Shown here: positions 1-5,980 of the stretch, piece by piece
Layout of the letters: each line of letters starts with the position of its first letter
Position numbering within the stretch: the stretch's first letter is position 1
Assembly (NCBI GenBank): GCA_044227665.1
Contig: JBGAWK010000083.1
Location: 1-6,880 of the forward strand
Direction of reading: 5' to 3'
Length of the DNA stretch: 6,880 nt
DNA from: JBGAWK01 sp044227665
GTDB taxonomy: Bacteria; Bacteroidota; Bacteroidia; Chitinophagales; JADIYW01
Translations under genes and position numbers: made by a program
The notes under the pieces: generated by a model
The model's database searches: none
What the model was told of the DNA's origin: nothing
The model's input: the letters and a program-made list of their open reading frames with translations, nothing else

Positions 1-381
1 ATTAGACTGCAATTTTAGGATGCCTTCACTGGCAAAATAGTTTTGAATATTGGTAAGTCCCGTAGCTATATCTTTTTTCTTCTTAGGATTCACTTCCAAA
101 TCATTAGCCTTCATGTAAGCGTCCTTAGCGATATAGAGGGCACTGGGGTACTTGGCAGCCAGCAATTTTGTTTCATAAATATTTCTATAAATATCCCCTT
201 TTGTCAACCAAGCATAGGACATAGCCTTAGTTTCTTCACTTTGCATAGCAGATTCTATATAGTCTATGGCTCCTTGTAGGTCACCATTTTGTAGGGCTAT
301 AGAGGCACTAGTTACTTTCATTTTTTGTGCAAAGGAGATATGCATAACCATTGCAGATAGGATGATAAATATTTTTTTCAT
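1..381 (-). CDS. Secreted TPR-like (helical repeat) protein downstream of gyrA, N-terminal 127 residues, partial
   Basis: The reading frame is open from ATG at 381 to the window edge, so the C-terminus is missing. Residues 1-18 form a clear Sec signal peptide: MKK, a hydrophobic core (IFIILSAMVM) and a likely cleavage site after SFA before QK, so the product is exported, probably to the periplasm. The mature part looks helical. Residues 26-48 (SIALQNGDLQGAIDYIESAM) resemble one tetratricopeptide unit, with the small/aromatic pattern G-x-x-x-x-A-x-x-Y, and residues 56-70 (YAWLTKGDIYRNIYE) resemble the start of the next. Lys-rich residues 100-103 follow. The start lies only 5 nt after the gyrA stop, so the two genes are almost certainly cotranscribed. 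From memory, a secreted TPR protein directly after gyrA is a recurring Bacteroidota arrangement. Its function is unknown. The TPR assignment is moderate; export and partial status are firm. Confidence 0.8.
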   Translation of the reverse strand, partial: MKKIFIILSAMVMHISFAQKMKVTSASIALQNGDLQGAIDYIESAMQSEETKAMSYAWLTKGDIYRNIYETKLLAAKYPSALYIAKDAYMKANDLEVNPKKKKDIATGLTNIQNYFASEGILKLQSN

Positions 382-386
382 AATAA

Positions 387-2924
387 TTATTCTTCTGTTT
401 TTAGATTTTCAGTATCTGTAGTTTCAATTTCCGTGCCATTTTCTACTTCTTGTTCCTCATGTGGGACTATGGTAATATTGGCAATACTATCATCATCTCT
501 GAGATTAATAAGTCTTACCCCTTGGGTGGCACGCCCCATAGTACGCAACTGTGCTGCATCTATACGTATAGCCAAGCCTTCTTTTGTGATAATCATCACA
601 TCGTTGTCATCGGCTACAGATTGAAGGGCTACGAGGTTGCCAGTTTTATCGGTTACATTGATCGTTTTCACGCCTTTTCCGCCACGAGAAGTAAGCCTAT
701 AGTCCTCTAGTGCAGAACGCTTGCCATACCCTTTCTCAGATAACACCAAGATATCTTGTTTATCCATATTTCCAACCTCCACGCATACCATGCTTATTAT
801 TTCATCCTCTTCGCCACGCAATGTAGCACCTCTCACACCGGAGCCTGTGCGACCTATAGAGCGGACATCCTCTTCATGGAAGCGCACGGCATATCCTGCT
901 TTAGTACCTAATACGACCTCACAATTGCCGTTGGTCATGGCCGCCATGATAAGCTCATCACCTTCTCTTACGGTGATAGCATTTACACCATTAATACGTG
1001 GTCTTGAATATTCGCGAATAGAGGTCTTCTTCACCACACCTTTGCGCGTAGCCATGATGATGTGGAAGGTATCCAAGAATTCTTCATCTTTGAGATTCTC
1101 TACATTGATGAAAGCCTTGATTTTATCCTCTTGCGGTATCGTGATAAGGTTTTGTAGTGGACGACCTTTGGAATTTTTAGAGCCTTCGGGTATCTGATAC
1201 ACTTTGAGCCAAAAGCAACGCCCCAACTCCGTAAACAGCAGCAAATAATTGTGCGTATTAGCTATAAAAATATATTCTATGAAGTCTTCGTCGCGGGTGC
1301 GACCACCATACTGCCCTCTACCCCCTCTATGTTGTGTTTTGTATTCATCTAGGCTGGTACGTTTGATATAGCCCAATTTGGATATCGTTACTACTACCTT
1401 TTCGTTAGGAATAAGATCTTCTATAGCTATATCATCTTCTGTAGGGACTATCTCTGTACGTCGAACATCTCCGTATTTGTTTTTGATTTCGTTCAATTCA
1501 TCTTTGATGATTTGCATACGCAATTCCACCTTAGCGAGTATCTCTTTTAATTTTTCTATAGTACGCATTATCTCTTCATACTCAGAGCGTATTTTATCTA
1601 TTTCCAGACCTGTAAGCGTACGCAGTCTCAGCTCCAATATTGCCTTAGCCTGAATTTCGCTGAGGTCAAAGGCAGCCATCAAGCCTTCGCGAGCATCATC
1701 TGGAGTTTTGCTCTCTCTGATGATTCTTATAGCTCTGTCCAAATCATCTTGAGTGCCTATGACCTTCATGTATCCCTCCAAGATATGGGCACGCTTTTCT
1801 GCTTGCTCCAGTTCATACTGTGTACGTCGTGTAACTACCTCGTGGCGGAATTCTACGAAATATTTGATAAGTTCTTTGAGGTTTAATATTTGGGGACGAC
1901 CATTGACGAGTGCGATATTGTTTACCCCAAATGATGTTTGTAAAGGTGTAAGTATGTATAAGTTGTTCAATACCACATTAGCGATAGCATCTCTCTTCAA
2001 ATCTACTACTATACGCATACCATCCCTGTCGGATTCATCATTTACATCGCTGATGCCTTCAATTTTTTTCTCGTTTACGAGATCTGCAATTTTTTGGATT
2101 AATAGTGCTTTATTTACCTGATAGGGAATTTCGGTAATGATAATCTGGGTCTTTCCGGACTTATTTTCTTCTATTGTTGCTTTGCCACGTACTCTTATCT
2201 TACCCCTGCCTCTGAGGAAGGCTTCTTTTACCCCATTGATACCAAATATGATGCCGCCTGTGGGTAAGTCGGGGCCTTTTACATATTGCATAAGATCTTC
2301 TATGGCAATATCCGCATTATCTATGTATGCAATAGTACCATCAATAACTTCCGTAAGATTGTGTGGTAAGATATTGGTGGCCATACCTACCGCAATACCT
2401 GAAGCTCCATTGATAAGCAATTGAGGTATCTTTGTGGGCATTACCGTAGGCTCTTGTAGCGAATCATCGAAATTGAGCTGGAAGTCCACGGTATTTTTAT
2501 CCAAGTCTTCCAACATCTCTTCAGCAATCTTTCTGAGACGTGCCTCTGTGTAACGCATAGCTGCTGGAGGGTCGTCATCTATAGAACCGAAGTTACCCTG
2601 ACCATCCACCAGTGGATACCTCAGCGACCAGTCCTGTGCCATACGTACCATAGTATCATACACAGATTTGTCTCCATGAGGGTGATATTTACCGAGCACC
2701 TCCCCTACTATCCTAGCAGATTTTTTATAGGGTCTGTTGCTAAATACCCCCAAATCCTGCATCCCGTACAGCACTCTGCGATGTACAGGCTTGAGTCCGT
2801 CACGTACATCAGGCAGTGCACGCGATACTATCACAGACATAGAATAATCTATGTATGCTGTCTTCATCTCATCTTCTATGCTGATAGGGATAACCCGAGA
2901 TTCTTTACTTTCTAATTCTTCCAT
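387..2924 (-). CDS. gyrA: DNA gyrase subunit A (EC 5.6.2.2)
   Basis: This is the breakage-reunion subunit of gyrase. With GyrB (not in this window) it forms the A2B2 enzyme that introduces negative supercoils using ATP. At 845 residues it has the usual length. The N-terminal winged-helix/tower region holds the catalytic tyrosine Y125, preceded by R124, in the motif AAMRYTEARL (E. coli Y122). The quinolone-resistance region is at 79-120. The C-terminal beta-pinwheel (about 505-820) begins with a GyrA box variant, QHRGGRG at 531-537, and has a second box-like SRGGKG at 746-751. This argues for GyrA rather than ParC. The end (823-845) is an acidic tail rich in Glu/Asp, as in gyrases where the tail modulates DNA wrapping. 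The residue matching E. coli Ser83 is Lys86, while Asp87 is kept as Asp90. The ATG at 2924 fits the family N-terminus, and the promoter lies just upstream. The gene leads an operon with the secreted protein that follows. Confidence 0.97.
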   Translation of the reverse strand: MEELESKESRVIPISIEDEMKTAYIDYSMSVIVSRALPDVRDGLKPVHRRVLYGMQDLGVFSNRPYKKSARIVGEVLGKYHPHGDKSVYDTMVRMAQDWSLRYPLVDGQGNFGSIDDDPPAAMRYTEARLRKIAEEMLEDLDKNTVDFQLNFDDSLQEPTVMPTKIPQLLINGASGIAVGMATNILPHNLTEVIDGTIAYIDNADIAIEDLMQYVKGPDLPTGGIIFGINGVKEAFLRGRGKIRVRGKATIEENKSGKTQIIITEIPYQVNKALLIQKIADLVNEKKIEGISDVNDESDRDGMRIVVDLKRDAIANVVLNNLYILTPLQTSFGVNNIALVNGRPQILNLKELIKYFVEFRHEVVTRRTQYELEQAEKRAHILEGYMKVIGTQDDLDRAIRIIRESKTPDDAREGLMAAFDLSEIQAKAILELRLRTLTGLEIDKIRSEYEEIMRTIEKLKEILAKVELRMQIIKDELNEIKNKYGDVRRTEIVPTEDDIAIEDLIPNEKVVVTISKLGYIKRTSLDEYKTQHRGGRGQYGGRTRDEDFIEYIFIANTHNYLLLFTELGRCFWLKVYQIPEGSKNSKGRPLQNLITIPQEDKIKAFINVENLKDEEFLDTFHIIMATRKGVVKKTSIREYSRPRINGVNAITVREGDELIMAAMTNGNCEVVLGTKAGYAVRFHEEDVRSIGRTGSGVRGATLRGEEDEIISMVCVEVGNMDKQDILVLSEKGYGKRSALEDYRLTSRGGKGVKTINVTDKTGNLVALQSVADDNDVMIITKEGLAIRIDAAQLRTMGRATQGVRLINLRDDDSIANITIVPHEEQEVENGTEIETTDTENLKTEE

Positions 2925-2939
2925 ATAATATTAAACGGA

Positions 2940-2973
2940 CAAAAATACGAAAATCCATCGTTAATAAATCCAA
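2940..2973 (-). promoter_or_regulatory. Predicted gyrA promoter of Bacteroidota type
   Basis: Read on the minus strand, TATTTTTG (2947 to 2940) is a perfect match to the Bacteroidota -7 consensus TAnnTTTG. A TTG at 2973-2971 lies 23 nt upstream, at the long end of the 17-23 nt spacing described for the -33 element. Only 15 nt separate the -7 element from the gyrA ATG, so the predicted leader is roughly 8-11 nt. No Shine-Dalgarno sequence is visible. The -7 match is direct; its use as a promoter is inferred. Confidence 0.45.
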
Positions 2974-2987
2974 TGCTAAAGACGAGA

Positions 2988-2996
2988 TTATCCACA
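2988..2996 (+). promoter_or_regulatory. Perfect DnaA-box sequence upstream of gyrA
   Basis: TTATCCACA matches the strongest DnaA-binding 9-mer exactly. It lies 63 nt upstream of the gyrA start and about 40 nt upstream of the predicted -7 element, beside an AT-rich stretch with a run of seven T (about 3002-3008). I noticed no second perfect box in the window. One box suits transcriptional control by DnaA better than a replication origin. The match is certain; binding is inferred. Confidence 0.4.
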
Positions 2997-3057
2997 TCTG
3001 ATTTTTTTATAACTATATGTTATTCAAATATTTAAAACCAACAACCAATATATGATG

Positions 3058-3064
3058 TACTTTG
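3058..3064 (+). promoter_or_regulatory. Weak -7-like element for the DUF937 gene
   Basis: TACTTTG resembles the Bacteroidota -7 element TAnnTTTG but is one base short between TA and TTTG. I see no convincing TTTG/TTG element 17-23 nt upstream. If used, the leader to the ATG at 3149 would be about 75-80 nt long and would contain the short upstream open frame at 3097. Confidence 0.2.
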
Positions 3065-3096
3065 TAAAAATATAATTTTCAACACAGAGGACTATT

Positions 3097-3186
3097 ATGC
3101 AACTCTTATCTCCTAACTATTGTTTAAATTTCTATAAATACATAATATATGGATATAAACAATTTATTACAAGGTGCACTCAATGA
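3097..3186 (+). CDS. Possible 29-codon upstream ORF overlapping the DUF937 start
   Basis: ATG at 3097 opens a frame of 29 codons (begins MQLLSPNYC, ends RCTQ) that stops with TGA at 3184-3186, 38 nt into the DUF937 gene and in a different frame. It is preceded by AGAGGA (3086-3091) at 5 nt spacing, the best Shine-Dalgarno-like match in this window, whereas the DUF937 ATG itself has none. The peptide has no recognisable domain. It could be a regulatory leader peptide that couples to or competes with DUF937 translation, or it could be chance. Existence as a translated gene is uncertain. Confidence 0.2.
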   Translation: MQLLSPNYCLNFYKYIIYGYKQFITRCTQ

Positions 3187-3730
3187 AGAGACGCTTGGCG
3201 CTGTAGCGCAGCAAACAGGAATTTCCCAAGGTCAAATTCAAGGCGCTGTACAGACTGCGCTACCCCTATTGCTGGGTTCCTTAGCCAAAAATAGTACTTC
3301 ACAAGATGGTGCTACAGCTTTGTGGAATGCATTATCTAGAGACCATGATGGTTCCGCATTAACTAACGTAAATAATATAGACATGGGCGTAGGCGCAAAG
3401 ATATTGGGACACATATTTGGCAATCAGCAACAAAATGCTAATGAAGCAGTAAGCCAACATGCAGGGATAGATGCGGGTCAATCTCAAATGTTGCTACAAG
3501 TACTTGCTCCTATCGTATTGGGCTATCTAGGCAAGCAACAAAGACAGCAGGGACTGGATGCTTCGGGACTTGCAGGTATGTTGGGCGGGCTTATGCAGCA
3601 ATCATCAGCATCTGGGTCTCCAGCGATGAATATATTATCGCAATTTTTAGATAAAAACAGAGATGGCAATATGGTGGACGATGTAGCTAAAATGGGTATG
3701 AACATTTTAGGGAAAATGTTCAACAAATAA
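3149..3730 (+). CDS. DUF937 (YidB-like) family protein with EF-hand-like C-terminal loop
   Basis: This 193-residue protein is rich in Gln, Gly, Ala and Leu and has the layout of DUF937 proteins, whose biochemical role is unknown. An internal duplication is visible. Residues 17-48 (GAVAQQTGISQGQIQGAV, then LPLLLGSLAK) and 99-131 (EAVSQHAGIDAGQSQMLL, then LAPIVLGYLGKQ) share the pattern V-x-Q-x-x-G-I-x-x-G-Q-x-Q, then a hydrophobic helix with P and LG-x-L. Each half is followed by an Asp-rich loop: RDHDGSALTNVN (64-75) and DKNRDGNMVDD (168-178). The latter resembles a calcium-binding DxNxDG loop. It ends with a Gly/Met helix (NILGKMFNK). There is no signal peptide or transmembrane segment, so it is probably cytoplasmic. 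Family membership is recognised from pattern. The start has no clear ribosome-binding site but fits the family N-terminus (MDINNLLQGAL). Confidence 0.85.
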   Translation: MDINNLLQGALNEETLGAVAQQTGISQGQIQGAVQTALPLLLGSLAKNSTSQDGATALWNALSRDHDGSALTNVNNIDMGVGAKILGHIFGNQQQNANEAVSQHAGIDAGQSQMLLQVLAPIVLGYLGKQQRQQGLDASGLAGMLGGLMQQSSASGSPAMNILSQFLDKNRDGNMVDDVAKMGMNILGKMFNK

Positions 3731-3734
3731 TATT

Positions 3735-4229
3735 TTACTTCAATCTAAGCATCTCAGGATAGCTGAGATTATGATGCATGGCATGTATAATTTTAGCTAT
3801 CCTTTTGGCTTGGGTGTCGGTCGTCTTAGCAGCATCTACCCACTTGCTGTAATATTTTCTTTCCGAGAGTTTTATCGCCAAAAATTTATCTTTGGCATAG
3901 GTGTCGTCCTCCAAACACAACATGAGACTTTCATTGAATTCATACTCCTTGGTATCTATGGTGATATCGAGGCTTACCTTATGTCCTTCTTTCTTTTTTA
4001 ACTGTTGTAGTAGTGCTTTTTTTATAGGTATTATAAATTCTCCGTTGCCGACAGGGAACACAGCCTGATAGTTAATAGCTACAATATCTATCCTGCCTTT
4101 TATGTAAAAAGATTTATTATTGGAAAGTTTCAAATCCTCCAAAATATGCTGAGGTATAGGCACATGATGCCATCCTGATTTCTCCCCCATTTTTTCAAAT
4201 CTTACTATTTCAGCTTCAAAATATGCCAT
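3735..4229 (-). CDS. DUF1905 / YdeI (OmdA)-like two-domain protein
   Basis: This 164-residue protein joins two domains often found together. Residues about 3-91 match the DUF1905 beta-barrel pattern: FEAEIVRFE, then GWHHVPIPQHI, a K-G-x-I-D strand at 44-48, FPVGNGEFIIPIKKAL (58-73) and the G-x-x-V-x-L-x-I strand (82-89). Residues about 100-155 match the YdeI/OmdA module: a Leu/Asp-rich lead, the LSERKYYSKWVDAAKTTDTQ core (121-140) with the typical S-x-R-x-Y-x-x-W-I/V-x-x-A-K signature, and then AKRIAKIIHAMHHN. The OmdA family name refers to proteins linked to bacteriocin or antimicrobial peptide protection, but the molecular activity is not established. There is no signal peptide. The ATG at 4229 fits the family start. 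It converges on the DUF937 gene with only 4 nt between stops and is divergent from glpD. Confidence 0.85.
   Translation of the reverse strand: MAYFEAEIVRFEKMGEKSGWHHVPIPQHILEDLKLSNNKSFYIKGRIDIVAINYQAVFPVGNGEFIIPIKKALLQQLKKKEGHKVSLDITIDTKEYEFNESLMLCLEDDTYAKDKFLAIKLSERKYYSKWVDAAKTTDTQAKRIAKIIHAMHHNLSYPEMLRLK
3751..3769 (+). terminator. Hairpin just after the DUF937 stop, possible weak terminator
   Basis: ATCTCAG (3751-3757) and CTGAGAT (3763-3769) form a perfect 7-bp stem around the loop GATAG, starting 21 nt after the DUF937 stop. It lies inside the last codons of the opposing DUF1905 gene. No T run follows on either strand, so it is not a standard intrinsic terminator. It is the only stem I see between these converging genes. 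Confidence 0.25.
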
Positions 4230-4249
4230 ATTAAAGGGTGTAAAATACG
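4228..4249 (-). promoter_or_regulatory. Putative -7-like element and motif shared with the gyrA leader
   Basis: On the minus strand this reads CGTATTTT, six bases, TTTAATAT, and the last two bases are the start of the DUF1905 ATG. The same two octamers at the same spacing occur before gyrA (2949 to 2928). Within it TATTTTAC (4247-4240) is a degraded TAnnTTTG element, but it is only 10 nt from the ATG, so the mRNA would be nearly leaderless. A functional role is inferred. Confidence 0.25.
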
Positions 4250-4319
4250 ATAAAGCAAAGATTTTATTACATTTTTATTATTCATAAAACCATGAAACCG
4301 TATTACATATACTAATGCC

Positions 4320-4327
4320 TATCTTTG
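4320..4327 (+). promoter_or_regulatory. Predicted glpD promoter -7 element
   Basis: TATCTTTG is a perfect match to the Bacteroidota -7 consensus TAnnTTTG. It lies 15 nt before the ATG at 4343, the same distance seen between the gyrA -7 element and its ATG. No TTG is visible 17-23 nt upstream, so the -33 element is missing or degenerate. If transcription starts here, the in-frame TTG at 4325 lies inside the promoter and cannot be the start codon. Confidence 0.45.
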
Positions 4328-4342
4328 AAAAAAAATAATCGC

Positions 4343-5971
4343 ATGAGATTTTCCGGCTTACAAAGAGATGCATATAAGGCTGAAATACAACAGTCAGAGT
4401 ATGATATTTTGGTCATCGGCGGAGGCATCACAGGAGCAGGCATAGCCCTGGATGCTATTTCTAGAGGGCTAAAGGTAGCTTTAGTAGAAAAAAATGACTT
4501 TGGGGCGGGCACCAGTAGTCGTTCTACCAAATTGATACATGGAGGATTGCGCTACCTCAAACAACTGGAATTTGGCATTGTAAGGGAAGTAGGCAAAGAA
4601 AGGGCTATCTTGTATAAAAATGCACCACATATCGTATTACCTGAGAAGATGATGCTTCCCATTATCAAAGGTGGCTCTTTGGGAAAAAAATCTACTTCCT
4701 TGGGATTGTATGTATATGACAGACTTGCCGGTGTAGTGAAATCCGAACGAAGATATATGCAAGACAAGAAAACTACAGAACGCACAGAACCGCAACTACG
4801 CAAAGATGGATTATTGGGTAGTGGCATGTACATAGAATATCGCAGCGACGACGCTAGATTAGTCATAGAAGTTCTGAAAACTGCTATTGAAAGAGGAGCT
4901 CTTGCAATAAATTATGCTGAAATTCAGCAATTTAGCTACAACAACAATATTGTAGATGGCGTCAAAGTAAAAGATGTCATTCATGGAGACCTATTTGATA
5001 TTAAAGCTAAAAAAATTATAAATGCTGCTGGTCCTTGGGTAGATACATTAAGGGATTTTGATGGCTCTCTCAAAGGAAAAAAACTCCATCTTACCAAGGG
5101 AATTCATATTGTAGTCCCTAAAAAGAGTCTTCCCCTAAAGCAATCTGTATATTTTGATATTCCTACAGATGGACGCATGGCATTCGCCATACCTCGTGGC
5201 AACATCGTATACATAGGTACTACCGACACCAACTACAAAGAAGATAAAGATGCCTGCTATGCCTCTCTTGACGATGTAGATTATGTACTAGCTGCGGCAA
5301 ATTATATGTTTCCAGCAGCGAAGCTAAATAGAGATAGTGTACTTTCCACGTGGTGCGGACTACGACCGCTAATACACGAAGAAGGTAAGTCTCCCTCTGA
5401 TTTATCGAGAAAAGACGAAATATTTATATCTCATTCTGGTTTAATGTCTATAGCAGGAGGGAAACTTACTGGATTTCGTAAAATGGCAGAACGCATAGTA
5501 AATCTCGCACTCAAACAACTAAAAAAAGAGCAAGGCTATAAGTATGTAAAATGCACTACAGAAAAGATACCACTCTCTGGTGGTGACGAAAAAAAAATAA
5601 AAGAAATAAGCACTCAATATCCATCTATTGACCAAGCTATCATCCAAGACTTGACTGGAAAATATGGCAACAACAGCGACGAGATACTCATGCGAACGAG
5701 GTCGGCATACAGTAATAATGTACATGGAATCCTGCTTGCGGAAGCAGACTATGCCATAGAATATGAATGTTGTACATGTCCTGCTGATTTTCTCATTCGT
5801 CGCAGTGGCAGGCTATATTTTGAAAGACAATATCTATCTGAACAATACCCTGTAGTAAAAGAACATTTTAAAAAAATATTTAACTATAGTGATGCACTAG
5901 ATAATTATTTTGACTCCCAATATCAAAAAGAATATCAAGGTGTTATGCAATGGAAGCAACAAATTGCTTGA
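4343..5971 (+). CDS. glpD: Aerobic glycerol-3-phosphate dehydrogenase (EC 1.1.5.3)
   Basis: This is an FAD-dependent, membrane-associated enzyme that oxidises sn-glycerol 3-phosphate to dihydroxyacetone phosphate and passes electrons to (mena)quinone. At 542 residues it is close to Bacillus GlpD and lacks the extra insert typical of GlpO oxidases. The Rossmann FAD site is DILVIGGGITGAGIALDA (21-38) with acidic E49 ending the second strand. The family signature GTSSRSTKLIHGGLRYL spans 56-72. NAAGPWVD (227-234), IGTTDTNY (291-298), WCGLRPLIHEEGKSPSD (337-353) and AGGKLTGFRKMAE (371-383) are the later cofactor and substrate motifs. The C-terminal helical domain contains CPADFLIRRSGRLYF (479-493). 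The start is placed at ATG 4343 because MRFSGLQRD matches family N-termini; an in-frame TTG at 4325 lies in the predicted -7 element. No glpK or glpF is adjacent. A small nuclease gene follows 9 nt downstream, so the two are probably cotranscribed. Confidence 0.95.
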   Translation: MRFSGLQRDAYKAEIQQSEYDILVIGGGITGAGIALDAISRGLKVALVEKNDFGAGTSSRSTKLIHGGLRYLKQLEFGIVREVGKERAILYKNAPHIVLPEKMMLPIIKGGSLGKKSTSLGLYVYDRLAGVVKSERRYMQDKKTTERTEPQLRKDGLLGSGMYIEYRSDDARLVIEVLKTAIERGALAINYAEIQQFSYNNNIVDGVKVKDVIHGDLFDIKAKKIINAAGPWVDTLRDFDGSLKGKKLHLTKGIHIVVPKKSLPLKQSVYFDIPTDGRMAFAIPRGNIVYIGTTDTNYKEDKDACYASLDDVDYVLAAANYMFPAAKLNRDSVLSTWCGLRPLIHEEGKSPSDLSRKDEIFISHSGLMSIAGGKLTGFRKMAERIVNLALKQLKKEQGYKYVKCTTEKIPLSGGDEKKIKEISTQYPSIDQAIIQDLTGKYGNNSDEILMRTRSAYSNNVHGILLAEADYAIEYECCTCPADFLIRRSGRLYFERQYLSEQYPVVKEHFKKIFNYSDALDNYFDSQYQKEYQGVMQWKQQIA

Positions 5972-5980
5972 TTCGGCTTT

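Larger units (their letters stand above)
2925..3148. other. Divergent intergenic region between gyrA and the DUF937 gene
   Basis: These 224 nt separate two divergent starts and are strongly AT-rich. They contain the gyrA -7 element (2940-2947), a DnaA-box 9-mer (2988-2996), a T run, a weak rightward promoter candidate at 3058-3064, and a purine-rich ribosome-binding-like AGAGGA (3086-3091) in front of a 29-codon open frame that overlaps the DUF937 start. I see no tRNA-like or riboswitch-like fold. Confidence 0.7.

Noticed and set aside
721..1197. A 158-codon plus-strand open frame and several shorter ones opposite gyrA
   Set aside because: They are antisense to strongly conserved gyrA codons, with Ser/Thr/Ile-rich low-quality translations and no recognisable domain; they are shadows of the real gene.
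1411..2312. A 23-nt near-repeat within gyrA (1411-1433 and 2290-2312, 21 of 23 identical)
   Set aside because: Both copies encode DIAIEDL at positions where an IEDL-like peptide is usual in GyrA, so it is explained by coding rather than by a separate repeat element.
387..2924. ParC (topoisomerase IV subunit A) instead of GyrA
   Set aside because: The GyrA-box variant QHRGGRG at 531-537, the six-blade-length C-terminal domain and the acidic tail favour GyrA.
2940..3060. Possible replication origin beside gyrA because of the DnaA box and AT-rich tract
   Set aside because: Only one perfect box is seen, with no cluster of boxes and no dnaA or other origin-flanking gene in the window.
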